In this document: positions 32,936 to 41,980 of the stretch, piece after piece
Layout: each line of letters opens with the position of its first letter
Numbering within the stretch: position 1 is the stretch's first letter
Assembly: GCA_963663285.2 (NCBI GenBank)
Contig: CAXXNI010000002.1
Location: 1,054,001 to 1,118,000 of the forward strand
Direction of reading: 5' to 3'
Length of the DNA stretch: 64,000 nucleotides
Source: CAXXOK01 sp963663285
GTDB taxonomy: Bacteria; Bacillota; Clostridia; Christensenellales; Aristaeellaceae
Made by a program: the position numbers and the translations under genes
Notes under the pieces: generated by a model
The model's database searches: none
Told to the model about the DNA's origin: nothing
Seen by the model: the letters and a program-made list of their open reading frames with translations, nothing else

Positions 32936-33522
32936 CAAAGCTCCTCCTGCAGCAGATCAGGGTACTGCTGTAACTCAAGTAATTTTCGACGTACCATTTT
33001 TAAATCCGACCACGTTTCCCGTTTTTTACCCTGATCCCGCAACAGCGCCGAAGGATGGTAGGTGGCCAGCACCGGCACACCCCCACGTTCGTACCATTGT
33101 CCGCGGGCGCGCGTAACGCGGTAATTATCGCCCAGTACGCCGCGCACCGCCGTTGAGCCCAGTAAAAGAACCACTTTAGGTTGTACCAGCGACCACTGTG
33201 CCAGCAGATAGGAACGGCACGCTTCCATTTCGGACGGTTGCGGCGTGCGGTTATTTGGGGGTCTGCATTTTACAATATTACAGATATAAACACGGTCGCG
33301 CGGCAATTGAATCGCAGCCAGCATTTTGGTGAGCAATTGTCCGGCAGGGCCTACAAAAACAAGCCCCTGCTCATCCTCCTGTTGCCCCGGGCCTTCTCCG
33401 ATGAGCATTAGCGGCGCATGCGGGTCACCCTGCCCCGGTACTTTCTGGTTACAGGTTTCGCACAACGGACAGTTTGTACACTGCGATATGTCTTTTGAGA
33501 GCTGCGCCCACGATGTGCGCAT
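32935..33522 (-). CDS. uracil-DNA glycosylase, family 4 (Fe-S)
   Basis: Removes uracil from DNA, starting base-excision repair. The 195-residue protein has the N-terminal cluster ligands C15 and C18 (CTNC), motif GEGPGQQEDEQGLVFVGPAG (about 42-61), VKCRPPNN (third ligand), EACRSYL (fourth) and motif 3 YHPSALLR. Length is normal. GGAGG precedes the ATG. It is followed directly by a second, cluster-free paralogue. Confidence 0.94.
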   Translation of the reverse strand: MRTSWAQLSKDISQCTNCPLCETCNQKVPGQGDPHAPLMLIGEGPGQQEDEQGLVFVGPAGQLLTKMLAAIQLPRDRVYICNIVKCRPPNNRTPQPSEMEACRSYLLAQWSLVQPKVVLLLGSTAVRGVLGDNYRVTRARGQWYERGGVPVLATYHPSALLRDQGKKRETWSDLKMVRRKLLELQQYPDLLQEEL

Positions 33523-33541
33523 GTCAACGCCTCCATTCCCG

Positions 33542-33871
33542 TTACTGTAATCCCGACGTAAGCAACGTGAAGGATTGCGAAAGATCGCTTTGCAGCCACG
33601 TAACCAAACTGATCAGAATGGCAACCAGCACCAGTATCAGTGCCAATCCTGCCAGAATACTGATCACATCAAAAATATTCATCGCAATATGAAAGCGATG
33701 CGCAGTATCTATTTCGTCTTCTTCGTCCATATAATCCGGTTCTTCAAACCCCGGCCGGGAATAATCAATATAGTCCACGTCATAGTCCATATCATAGCCC
33801 GGCTCTGCTTGTTGTTCCTGTCCGGGTTCGTCTGCATAATACGGATCATCAGCGTTCCGGCGTCTTCTCAC
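33542..33871 (-). CDS. small membrane protein with an acidic, tyrosine-rich N-terminus
   Basis: A 109-residue protein: residues 1-58 are charged and rich in Asp, Glu, Tyr and Pro (for example YDMDYDVDYIDYSRPG), followed by one long hydrophobic helix (about 63-93, FDVISILAGLALILVLVAILISLV) and a short tail. The start is GTG, with AAGGAGG 8 bases before. It sits between trmL and the glycosylase gene on the same strand. Unknown family. Confidence 0.7.
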   Translation of the reverse strand: MRRRRNADDPYYADEPGQEQQAEPGYDMDYDVDYIDYSRPGFEEPDYMDEEDEIDTAHRFHIAMNIFDVISILAGLALILVLVAILISLVTWLQSDLSQSFTLLTSGLQ

Positions 33872-33895
33872 GAAGATTCCTCCTTGCGCTTCGGG

Positions 33896-34411
33896 TTATA
33901 CGTAATCCATCCAAGGCTGGCTTTCGTCCTCGCGGCCTGTGAGCGCCCCCGCTTGTTTCATACCGGCAAAATCTTGCTGGCGCAGCGCCTCGTAGGCGAC
34001 AATCGCAACGGAGTTGCTCAGGTTCAGGCTGCGGGCGCTTTCCACCATGGGGATTCGTACACAGCGGTCATATACTTTATTCAAAAGGCTTTCCGGCAAG
34101 CCGCGCGTTTCACAGCCAAACACTAAAAAATCATCCGGCTGATAGTGTGCTTCGGTATAACTACGCGGCGCTTTCGTAGAAAGAAAGTGCATTGTCGCAT
34201 GTGGATAGGCCTTGAGCAGCGCATCAAAATCATCATACACACGATAGGTCATCATGCCCCAGTAATCCAGCCCGGCACGCTTCAGGTATTTATCCTCCAG
34301 TGAAAAACCGAGCGGCTTGATTAAATGAAGCGTCATCCCCGTAGCCGCGCAGGTACGGGCAATGTTGCCTGTATTCTGCGGTATTTCCGGGTTGAACAGC
34401 ACAATGTGCAT
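33896..34411 (-). CDS. trmL: tRNA (cytidine(34)-2'-O)-methyltransferase TrmL
   Basis: A SPOUT-fold enzyme that methylates the ribose of base 34 in certain leucine tRNAs. The 171-residue protein starts MHIVLFNPEIPQNTGNIART and has the knot motifs FGCETRGLPES (about 101-111) and IPMVESARSLNLSNSVAIV. The ATG at 34411 follows AAAGGAGG; the longer frame is not needed. Single-domain length is normal. Confidence 0.95.
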   Translation of the reverse strand: MHIVLFNPEIPQNTGNIARTCAATGMTLHLIKPLGFSLEDKYLKRAGLDYWGMMTYRVYDDFDALLKAYPHATMHFLSTKAPRSYTEAHYQPDDFLVFGCETRGLPESLLNKVYDRCVRIPMVESARSLNLSNSVAIVAYEALRQQDFAGMKQAGALTGREDESQPWMDYV

Positions 34412-34505
34412 GTAGATTCCTCCTTTAGGGGTATTGTACAACCAACCCCTTTGTTTTTCAACCTTCCGGCATGTGAACTTAGTTGTAAGCCTATGTTTTA
34501 TTCCA

Positions 34506-36512
34506 TCAGCTTACGGAAACATCCCCCATTGTTTTTTGCATCATTTGCAACGCCTGCATACGCACAGCAGTGTAAGCAGCGCTGTTTTCCCCCTGCTCAT
34601 ACAGTGCCTGCGCGCACGCTGCCGCTTCCGTTAAAAGCTTCAAATTGCCCAGTTCCACCCCGCCCGGCAACAACGCAATGCCATGCTGGCGCGTACCCAA
34701 CAGTTCTCCGGGCCCTCGCAGCTCCAAATCTTTTTTTGCAACTTCAAAACCATCGTTGGTTTGTACCAACGTACGGAGCCGCTCGTTTTCCTTTGCCACA
34801 AGAAAACACCAGCTTTCGCTTTCGCCTCGGCCAACACGGCCGCGCAGCTGATGCAGTTGCGCCAGTCCATAGCGTTCGGCATTTTCCACAACCATAATGG
34901 TGGCATTAGGCACGTTTACCCCAACCTCAATCACGGTCGTTGCTACCAGCGCCGCCAGTTTTCCGCGGGAAAAAGCATCCAATACCGCCGCTTTTTCGGC
35001 CGAAGACTGTCTGCCATGTGTAAGCCCTATGAGCATTCCTTTCAACGGGCCGCGGCACAGCGCGGCAAAATGGCTTTCCACCGCCTTACGCTGGTCGTCG
35101 GCTTCATCCTCCTCCACCAAAGGACATACGATGTAAGCCTGCTGCCCGCTCATCAGCTTATCCCGCACAAAGCGGTACATATCCTGATTTTTTCCATCCG
35201 GTACAATGCGGGTATGTACTGGCGTGCGCCCCGGCGGAAGTTGGTCGATCACCGATACATCCAAATCTCCAAACATCGCCAACGCCAGCGAACGCGGTAT
35301 GGGGGTCGCGCTCATTACCAGCAGATGCGGAGCCGCGTTTGCGCCTTTCCCCAGCAAACGCGTTCGTTGCGCCACGCCAAAGCGGTGCTGCTCGTCCGTA
35401 ACGCACAGGCTCAGGTTTTGATACTGTACAGCATCCCCAATCAGTGCATGCGTGCCGATGATCACCTGCCATGCTCCCGACGCAATCGCTTCCAACGCCT
35501 TCCGGCGCTCTGCCGCGGGCATTCCCCCGACAAACAATCCGCAGCGTATTCCCATTGGCGCCAGAACCTGCAACGCGTTTTCGTAGTGTTGCCGCGCGAG
35601 AATCTCGGTTGGCGCCATGAGCACCGCCTGCCTGTTTGCCTGCGCACACAGCAACATAGCGCCAAAAGCAATCGCCGTTTTGCCGCACCCAACATCGCCC
35701 TGTACCATACGTGCCATCGCCGCAGGCTTTTGTAAATCGGTTACGATTTCTTTGAGGGTTCGCACTTGCGCAGCTGTTGGAGTGAAAGGCAGTTGTTTCC
35801 AGTACGCAGCGGCAGCTTGCAGCGTCACCGGCAGCGCGCGGCCTTCTCGGCGCAGCCCTTTCATCTCGCGGACTGCGATTTGGTACAGCAACAATTGTTC
35901 AAAGGCGAAGCGGCGCTGCGCCAATTGTACCTCCGCCATAGTTTTGGGCGCATGGAGAACGGCAATCGCTTCCGCAGCAGGCATCAGGTTATACTGCGAA
36001 AGCAATTCACCGGGCAGTGTTTCCCTGCATATTTGGTTTACATCCGGCAACGCTTGTGCCACCAACCGCAGATGTGTTTTTTGCGGCAGGCCGTCTATCG
36101 GCTTATATACCGGCACAATGCGCAGTTCTTCCTCGATAGAAGGATTCAGTAATATCGGGGTTCGCCCCGCTGTATCCGCTTTCCCGAAAAACAAGAAACG
36201 TTGGCGCTTCATCAGCGCATCTTTCATCCATGGCTGGTTAAACCATACACAGCGCATTTCCCCGCTGTCGTCCTGAAACAAGCAAGTCACCCGGCAACGT
36301 TTGCCGTACCGGGCAATTTTCGGTTCTGCGATGCGCTGTACCGCCACCGTTTGCTTAATTCCGGATCGAAGTTCGCAAACCGGAACAGGGCTGCCCAAAT
36401 CTTTATACTGAAAAGGCACGGCATATAAAAGATCACGCAACGAGTCGATACCCGCTGCGTGTAATGCCGTTTTTCTTGCTTTGCCTATACCTTGTAGGTC
36501 GTCCAGCTCCAT
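34506..36512 (-). CDS. recG: ATP-dependent DNA helicase RecG
   Basis: Remodels stalled forks and branched DNA. The 668-residue protein has the N-terminal wedge OB domain (to about 230), Walker A QGDVGCGKTAIA (near 275), the helicase II box DEQHRFGVAQR, motif III MSATPIPRSLALAMFGDLDVS, motif VI QLRGRVGRGES, and the C-terminal LELRGPGELLGTRQHG. It follows fakA by one base, as in the asp23-fakA-recG order of other Bacillota. Confidence 0.97.
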   Translation of the reverse strand: MELDDLQGIGKARKTALHAAGIDSLRDLLYAVPFQYKDLGSPVPVCELRSGIKQTVAVQRIAEPKIARYGKRCRVTCLFQDDSGEMRCVWFNQPWMKDALMKRQRFLFFGKADTAGRTPILLNPSIEEELRIVPVYKPIDGLPQKTHLRLVAQALPDVNQICRETLPGELLSQYNLMPAAEAIAVLHAPKTMAEVQLAQRRFAFEQLLLYQIAVREMKGLRREGRALPVTLQAAAAYWKQLPFTPTAAQVRTLKEIVTDLQKPAAMARMVQGDVGCGKTAIAFGAMLLCAQANRQAVLMAPTEILARQHYENALQVLAPMGIRCGLFVGGMPAAERRKALEAIASGAWQVIIGTHALIGDAVQYQNLSLCVTDEQHRFGVAQRTRLLGKGANAAPHLLVMSATPIPRSLALAMFGDLDVSVIDQLPPGRTPVHTRIVPDGKNQDMYRFVRDKLMSGQQAYIVCPLVEEDEADDQRKAVESHFAALCRGPLKGMLIGLTHGRQSSAEKAAVLDAFSRGKLAALVATTVIEVGVNVPNATIMVVENAERYGLAQLHQLRGRVGRGESESWCFLVAKENERLRTLVQTNDGFEVAKKDLELRGPGELLGTRQHGIALLPGGVELGNLKLLTEAAACAQALYEQGENSAAYTAVRMQALQMMQKTMGDVSVS

Positions 36513-36513
36513 A

Positions 36514-38160
36514 TTATTCCACCGAGATCAGGTAATAGTACAGCGGCTGCCCTCCATCGTGCATTTCCACATCGCACTCGTCGTAGCGGTCTGCAATTTC
36601 ATCCGTAAGCTGCTGGGCATCATCCTGCTGAATCTCTTTGCCGAAATAAACGGTGATCAACTCATCGTCTTCAGTTACAATCTGCTGCATTAAATCATAA
36701 GCCACATCGTGAATATTGTTTCCTGCCACCACAATTTTACCGTTATACAGGCCGATAATATCGCCCTGCTTAATGTGCAGGTCTTCAAATTCACTATCGC
36801 GTACGGCATATGTCACCGTGCCTGTACGAACGCGCTGCGCAGATTCATCCATGCGCTTGGCATTGTCTTCCGCACTTACTTCACCCTGGAAGGCCACAGC
36901 CGCCGCAATCCCCATAGCAACGTTTTTAGTGGGTATCACCAATACCTGCTTATCTTCGGTTAATTCCGCCGCCTGATGCGCGGCCAGAATCACATTGCCA
37001 TTATTCGGTAAAATGAAAACGCATTTCGCATTTACTTTCGCAATTGCCGCACTGAGGTCTTCAATGCTCGGGTTCATCGTCTGGCCGCCCTCAACAATCT
37101 GGTCGACCGCCAAATCCCTAAAAATCTGGTTAAACCCATCGCCAAGGGATACGGCTACCATACCAAAATCCTTAGGTGGCTGCGCTTCTTCCTGCTCCGC
37201 GTTTTCTTTCGCCATATTGTCACGGCGCTGCTGCACCATGTTTTCAATTTTCAAATTCACCAGTTCGCCCAGCCCCAACGCATATTCCAGCGCTCTGCCG
37301 GGGTTATTGGTATGTACGTGTACCTTGACCAGCGATAAGTCACCCACTACCAATACGCAATCGCCGATACGGTTCAGACGGCGGCGGAAGGTATCCACGT
37401 CCTCTTCGGTTACATGGCTTTGCAGGTTCTGGATTAAGAACTCCGTACAATAGGCAAATTTAATTTCCGCAAGCGAATCATGATCATCCTGGAACACAGC
37501 TTGCCCGTCGGCAGCCATATCCACTTGATCAGTGGTAATTTCCTCGCCCCGGAATGCAGCGGCGTACCCCATGTAGATCAGCAGCAGCCCCCGGCCGCCG
37601 GCATCCACTACGCCCGCCTGCGTAAGCGCAGGCAGCATTTGCTGGGTTTTCTTTAAAATCGCCTCACCGGTTGTGAGGATGTTATCAAACAACGCCTCAT
37701 AATCGTCCGGCGAACTCTCCGCTTGTTTTACCGCTTCTTCGGCAATCACGCGCGCCACGGTGAGAATCGTACCTTCCTTGGGCTTCATCATCGCTTTATA
37801 CGCGGTTTCCGATCCGCTTTTGAGCGCGGCGGCAAATTGCTGAGGGGAAATCTTATCCACCCCATCCAAGGCGCGCGAAAAACCGCGGTACAACTGCGAG
37901 GTAATTACGCCGCTGTTGCCGCGCGCACCCCGCAAAGCGCCCTTGGCCATCGCCGCAGCCGCTTCGCCCGCGTTAAGATATTCTTTTTGGCTCAATTCTT
38001 TGGTCGCAGACGCCATTGTAAGCGACATATTTGTGCCCGTATCCCCGTCCGGAACGGGGAAAACATTCAGGGCATCGACCTTTTCGCGGTTTTTCTCCAA
38101 TAACGCCGCGCCGGCCAAAACCATATCGCGCAATAAAAGACCGTCTATCATCTTTGACAA
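36514..38160 (-). CDS. fakA: DAK2-domain fatty-acid kinase FakA
   Basis: FakA phosphorylates fatty acids held by a FakB (DegV-type) protein so that exogenous acids enter phospholipids. The 548-residue protein has the DAK2 domain with NVFPVPDGDTGTNMSLTM (about 33-50) and the GARGNSGVI segment (about 77-85), then the middle and C-terminal domains (FGMVAVSLGDGFNQIF; YDECDVEMHDGGQPLYYYLISVE). The start is TTG, 8 bases behind AGGAGG. No fakB gene is in the window. Confidence 0.93.
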   Translation of the reverse strand: MSKMIDGLLLRDMVLAGAALLEKNREKVDALNVFPVPDGDTGTNMSLTMASATKELSQKEYLNAGEAAAAMAKGALRGARGNSGVITSQLYRGFSRALDGVDKISPQQFAAALKSGSETAYKAMMKPKEGTILTVARVIAEEAVKQAESSPDDYEALFDNILTTGEAILKKTQQMLPALTQAGVVDAGGRGLLLIYMGYAAAFRGEEITTDQVDMAADGQAVFQDDHDSLAEIKFAYCTEFLIQNLQSHVTEEDVDTFRRRLNRIGDCVLVVGDLSLVKVHVHTNNPGRALEYALGLGELVNLKIENMVQQRRDNMAKENAEQEEAQPPKDFGMVAVSLGDGFNQIFRDLAVDQIVEGGQTMNPSIEDLSAAIAKVNAKCVFILPNNGNVILAAHQAAELTEDKQVLVIPTKNVAMGIAAAVAFQGEVSAEDNAKRMDESAQRVRTGTVTYAVRDSEFEDLHIKQGDIIGLYNGKIVVAGNNIHDVAYDLMQQIVTEDDELITVYFGKEIQQDDAQQLTDEIADRYDECDVEMHDGGQPLYYYLISVE

Positions 38161-38183
38161 AGGTTTTTCCTCCTGAGGGATTT

Positions 38184-38534
38184 TTAGACGCGAACACCTT
38201 CTACAGAGATGTTCACGCGGCGAACCTTAATGCCCGTCATGCTTTCCAGCTTATAACGAACGGTTTCCACGATCGTCTTGCAGACTTCCGCGATGGAAAT
38301 GCCATACTCTACGATTATGAACAGGTCCACATCGAGCATGTCATCCACTTGTTTGAGCTGCACGCCTTTGGTGAGGTTCTCCCGCCCCAGCCATTGAACA
38401 AGACCGTCCTTCGCCCTCTTGCTGGACATCGCAACGATGCCGTAGCATTCCAGCGCGGCATAGCCTACCACCTTTAACATTACGTCTTCCGCTATGTAGA
38501 CCGTGCCAATGTCGTTCTTGATTTTACATTCCAT
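38184..38534 (-). CDS. Asp23/Gls24-family protein
   Basis: A 116-residue protein of the alkaline-shock family (YloU type), found near fakA in most Bacillota; its exact role is unclear, with links to envelope stress. Seen: GTVYIAEDVMLKVVGYAALECYGIVAM, then DMLDVDLFIIVEYGISIAEVCKTI and the end IKVRRVNISVEGVRV. The ATG at 38534 is 10 bases behind AAGGAGG, while earlier ATGs are too close. First gene of asp23-fakA-recG. Confidence 0.93.
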   Translation of the reverse strand: MECKIKNDIGTVYIAEDVMLKVVGYAALECYGIVAMSSKRAKDGLVQWLGRENLTKGVQLKQVDDMLDVDLFIIVEYGISIAEVCKTIVETVRYKLESMTGIKVRRVNISVEGVRV

Positions 38535-38615
38535 ATTGTACATGCCTCCTTGCAACGATGGACGCATCACCGGCAATGATGACCCGTATGCAAAACCGCA
38601 TAACAGGTCATGATG

Positions 38616-38644
38616 ATTATACATGATACCACAAGTTTTCGCAA
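38616..38644 (-). promoter_or_regulatory. promoter of asp23-fakA-recG
   Basis: TTGCGA at 38644-38639, 17 bases, TATAAT at 38621-38616 on the minus strand. The leader is about 75 bases and contains a short ATGC/GCAT hairpin. Confidence 0.8.
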
Positions 38645-38694
38645 CCGCATACCCTTAACATTTTCATGTCCTATCTGCGTAGCAGGGATTTCGA

Positions 38695-38722
38695 TTTACA
38701 AAGACATAATCTGTGCTATAAT
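38695..38722 (+). promoter_or_regulatory. promoter of the 603-residue membrane protein gene
   Basis: TTTACA at 38695-38700, 16 bases, TATAAT at 38717-38722, about 55 bases before the ATG at 38784. A CAGGAG site lies at a good distance from the start. Confidence 0.75.
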
Positions 38723-38783
38723 ATGTAAGAATGCGCGCTTTTTTTCCGCATGATGTTTTAAGACTTGGCACAGGAGATGCAGC

Positions 38784-40595
38784 ATGAATAATAATCGCAC
38801 CAAATACGCCAGCACGCCCACCTATGGCATGCAAAAGCGTAACTATGCTAAAAAGCAGGCGGCTTCGCAGCCGACGCCTACGCCCGACTTTACCCAGCAG
38901 CCGGCTGGGGATATTACGCCGCCCGCGATGTCTTTTCCTGTACAGCCATCCGTTGCCGGTTCGCAGTTTTCGCCAGTCGGAGCACCCATTATGCAAAACC
39001 CGGCTATGGCTACGCCGGGCATTCAGCAGTCTGGTAGCGTACCCATGTTTATGGGCAACAGCTACCCTATGCCCGGGGGCAGTCCTTTTTCTTTTCCGGC
39101 ACCCGGCGGTATGAATATAGCGCCTAGTTATCCGCAGAACGTTTCAGCCCCCATGCAAAACCAGCAGCCTTTAGGCAACCGTCTCCCTCCGGTTTCGGAC
39201 CAAGGCTTCACCCCCCGCGCGCAGGGATTTGTACCGCCTGATTATTCAAACGGCAGTCAAGCTGCGCCGCCAAATATCGTCCGGGGAGATATGGGAAATA
39301 CCGCCGCAGCTGTACCGCCGCAGCTGAATGGTTATACAGCGCCCGCCATGATGCCCGGCGCTATGAATGCGATGCCCCTGAACCCGATGAATACCCAGCC
39401 TTATCCGCAGGGCAGTATGAACACCGCTTCTGCAGGCGGCGGTTTACCGCCTTTTCAAAATAACAATACTTTTCAGCAGCCCTTTGCAAATCAGCCGGGC
39501 AATATGCCTTCCTTCCATACGCAGCCTTATCCGGGCATGGGCGGCGGCACGCCTGCTATGCCTACACCCAAGCCGCCTTTTGACGCTGATAAATGGCTGA
39601 AGATACTTTTATACGGTGTGTTGCCGGTACTCTTTATTCCCTGTATTTTTGTTACTCATACGTTTGATTTTTTGCGTTACGCGTTTATTATCCTCACCAT
39701 CATCACGCTCAGCGTATTATGGTACCGTCAATCCTTTTCCTCCGGCATCCGCACGACCGTATCGGTAGTGTATCTGGCGATGAGCATCATTGTGATTGCT
39801 ATGATGGTCGGCGGGATTAACGATACTACCACTACCACCAACCGTTCGACAAATCAAAGTACGAACCAATCCACCAGCGAACCAGCTGCCGCGGTAACCG
39901 CCTCCGCCCTTGCGGCGCAAGCAACCCCCACCCCGGAATCCGACGAAAGCGCGGTGGAAGCGGAAGCGCGGCTGTCGACCTTTATGGATTTGTGGCAGAG
40001 TAACAACATCGAAGCGATGGTCAATCTGGTAGAACCCAGCTGGGTAAACAAGCAGGATAATGCAGCTGCAACCCTCTTTACCGTTGTATGTAACCGCACG
40101 CCGCAGGAATACGACATCGAAAGCATATCCGGCTCTTCCGGAGATTCTTCCCGTACGGTTACGATGAGCGCTTATATTGATAAGAACAACGGCAGCGATC
40201 CGACACGTTACCGCTTCATGATCCTGATGGTGAAAGAAGACGGCGAATGGTACGTTGACCCCAACTCGCTTGCTACGAACGATCAGGAGGAGTCAACGGC
40301 TACGCCGGAACCAGGCATTTCGACCATTTCGCAATCGCTCGCACCGCGTATGACTGTAACACCGGTACCGGCGGCGGATACAAAGCTGTATTTTAATGCC
40401 AATGGCGGTTCGTACTATCATGCCGATCCCAATTGCTCCGCCGTTAACTCCAAATATCTGCCGATGACATCCTTCTTATATAGTGAATTGGATAATCCGC
40501 CTTACAGTTCGCTTCTGCCGTGTTTAAAGTGCGGCGCTCCAATCGAGTCGCTTGGTTCGCTGGAAGCAGAGGCAACCGCAACACCCACGCCATAA
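38784..40595 (+). CDS. large membrane protein with disordered Pro/Met/Gln-rich N-terminus and Cys-containing C-terminus
   Basis: A 603-residue protein. Residues 1-265 are low complexity, rich in Pro, Met, Gln, Asn and Gly (for example PMNTQPYPQGSMNTAS). Three membrane helices follow at about 272-345 (LLYGVLPVLFIPCIF; YAFIILTIITLSVLW; VVYLAMSIIVIAMMV), so the rest should be outside. There lie Thr/Ser linkers with TPTP, an NTF2-like region (about 390-500) and a C-terminal domain with YYHADPNC and LLPCLKC (about 535-580), reminiscent of small metal-binding YHxxxxC domains. No family recognised for the whole. Confidence 0.75.
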   Translation: MNNNRTKYASTPTYGMQKRNYAKKQAASQPTPTPDFTQQPAGDITPPAMSFPVQPSVAGSQFSPVGAPIMQNPAMATPGIQQSGSVPMFMGNSYPMPGGSPFSFPAPGGMNIAPSYPQNVSAPMQNQQPLGNRLPPVSDQGFTPRAQGFVPPDYSNGSQAAPPNIVRGDMGNTAAAVPPQLNGYTAPAMMPGAMNAMPLNPMNTQPYPQGSMNTASAGGGLPPFQNNNTFQQPFANQPGNMPSFHTQPYPGMGGGTPAMPTPKPPFDADKWLKILLYGVLPVLFIPCIFVTHTFDFLRYAFIILTIITLSVLWYRQSFSSGIRTTVSVVYLAMSIIVIAMMVGGINDTTTTTNRSTNQSTNQSTSEPAAAVTASALAAQATPTPESDESAVEAEARLSTFMDLWQSNNIEAMVNLVEPSWVNKQDNAAATLFTVVCNRTPQEYDIESISGSSGDSSRTVTMSAYIDKNNGSDPTRYRFMILMVKEDGEWYVDPNSLATNDQEESTATPEPGISTISQSLAPRMTVTPVPAADTKLYFNANGGSYYHADPNCSAVNSKYLPMTSFLYSELDNPPYSSLLPCLKCGAPIESLGSLEAEATATPTP

Positions 40596-40604
40596 ACTAT
40601 ATCA

Positions 40605-40641
40605 ATCAGCCGCGTTTAGAAAGCAAACGCGGCTGATTTTA
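40605..40641 (+). terminator. terminator after the 603-residue protein gene
   Basis: A perfect 13-bp inverted repeat (40605-40617 with 40625-40637), followed by TTTATTT. Confidence 0.9.
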
Positions 40642-40908
40642 TTTGCTGTTGTCAAAAACGGCAATCCCTTTTCAACACTTCCGTGCCGGTGCATACCATG
40701 CTATAATCAGCGTATCTTTTACGAAATATCGTAGAAAGTAGTAGATGCGTGTATTATTGTCTGTCAAGCAGATAAATTCCAAAATGTCGGATTTGACAAT
40801 TCTGGATAGGCATAGGCGGAGCGCATCAACCGATATACCGTATCAGCATCTCCACCGGATAGCGCTTCTGAAAAGTCAGGTCAACGCAACAACAGAAAGG
40901 AAAACATA
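40642..40908 (+). other. intergenic region before the PNPOx-like gene
   Basis: A 267-base stretch without a supported gene. A TATAAT lies near 40702 behind a weak -35 (TTCCGT), and a TTGACA near 40793 has no matching -10. A GAAAGGAAAA ribosome site ends the region. Nothing else is recognised. Confidence 0.5.
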
Positions 40909-41379
40909 ATGAGACGCAAAGACAGGGAAATCACAGACTTGGAATTAATCAACGAGATCATTCAAGCTAGCGACTGTTGCCGTATAGGCATTCAGGATGA
41001 GGACGGAGTATATATTGTCCCGTTAAATTTTGGTTACCAAAGTATAGGCGGGCAAAACACTTTTTACTTTCATTGCGCCAACGAAGGAAAAAAACTTGAT
41101 TTACTAAAACAGCATACCTACGTTGGCTTTGAACTGGATACCGGTCATTCGGTTGTGCGCGGCGAAAAGGGATGTGACTTTACATTTCTTTACCGTAGTG
41201 TCATCGGTACAGGAAATATGTCCCAGATAACGGATCAAACCGAAAAAAATGCTGCGCTGGCTGCGATTGTCGCGCATTACGGCGGTTCTTCAACAGACAC
41301 GTTTTCGCAACGAGAACTGGGCAGCGTAACTGTTTTAAAACTTGCCGTAGAACAGATGACAGGCAAAGCGCATCAATAA
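40909..41379 (+). CDS. pyridoxamine 5'-phosphate oxidase-family protein (NimA-like)
   Basis: A 156-residue flavin-binding split-barrel protein. It has the pattern MRRKDREITDLELINEIIQ (NimA-like start), CCRIGIQDEDGVYIVPLNFGY (about 23-43), FYFHCANEGKKLDLLKQ and VCF-like GYRSVIGTG. Relatives include 5-nitroimidazole reductases and heme- or flavin-binding proteins; the activity is not decidable here. It is monocistronic, with a terminator right after it. Confidence 0.9.
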   Translation: MRRKDREITDLELINEIIQASDCCRIGIQDEDGVYIVPLNFGYQSIGGQNTFYFHCANEGKKLDLLKQHTYVGFELDTGHSVVRGEKGCDFTFLYRSVIGTGNMSQITDQTEKNAALAAIVAHYGGSSTDTFSQRELGSVTVLKLAVEQMTGKAHQ

Positions 41380-41385
41380 TAATGT

Positions 41386-41414
41386 AAAAACCGCCGTAAC
41401 ACACGGCGGTTTTT
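41386..41414 (+). terminator. terminator after the PNPOx-like gene
   Basis: A 12-bp perfect stem AAAAACCGCCGT with ACGGCGGTTTTT, loop AACAC, 7 bases after the stop. Confidence 0.93.
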
Positions 41415-41572
41415 AATTTCAATAATTTAGTAAGTTTTTATTTGGAAATGCCCACATGCAATGTACTGATCAAGATAGTGCAAAGGACTCGGCCTACGAA
41501 TAATATTTCTTCATCATCCGATATAGATAGGATAAGCACTTTAGGTGATGAATATGCTATCGAATGGATGTA

Positions 41573-41980
41573 TTACTCGCTTTCCCCCGCTTCCTTATGT
41601 GCAGGATTAGCGCCGTTAGCCATTGCTTCATGCTCCATCGAAAGTTCATTGTGAAGGTCAACAGAATCCCATTTGGCATTTGTATCGGTCAGCATGGCTT
41701 TCAGTGCAACCGGGGCTATACCGTTCTTGCGAAATCCGTATAAAAATTGGTTTAGCAGTTCAGGCGTAAAATATGCCAGCACTAGCATTTCATCCGTAAA
41801 AGTATCTTCAGGCTGCGCATTCTGCTGCAAAGCTTCCTGCCCGCAAAGCGCTGCCAGTGTTTCGCCATATTCTTCCGGTTCTACCGTCCGTATCCGAATG
41901 GCATACCGCATTGCCAGCAATTTGATTTTTCGGTTTTTCTCTCCATCTAAATTATAGCAAAGCAAAACAGCCGGTTTCAT
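41573..41980 (-). CDS. DUF3783-like protein
   Basis: A 135-residue protein that starts MKPAVLLCYNLDGEKNRKIKLLAMRYAIRIRTV and continues with the YGETLAALCG segment and EMLVLAYFTPELLNQFLYGFRKNGIAPVALKAMLTDTN, a pattern I associate with the small DUF3783 family of Clostridia. The function is unknown. The ATG at 41980 follows AAGGAGG at 9 bases. The C-terminal 20 residues are polar. It converges with the PNPOx-like gene and stands alone. Confidence 0.8.
   Translation of the reverse strand: MKPAVLLCYNLDGEKNRKIKLLAMRYAIRIRTVEPEEYGETLAALCGQEALQQNAQPEDTFTDEMLVLAYFTPELLNQFLYGFRKNGIAPVALKAMLTDTNAKWDSVDLHNELSMEHEAMANGANPAHKEAGESE

Noticed and set aside
34683..35735. A 350-codon open frame antisense to recG
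   Set aside because: recG is intact and conserved here; the shadow frame has no start signal or motif.
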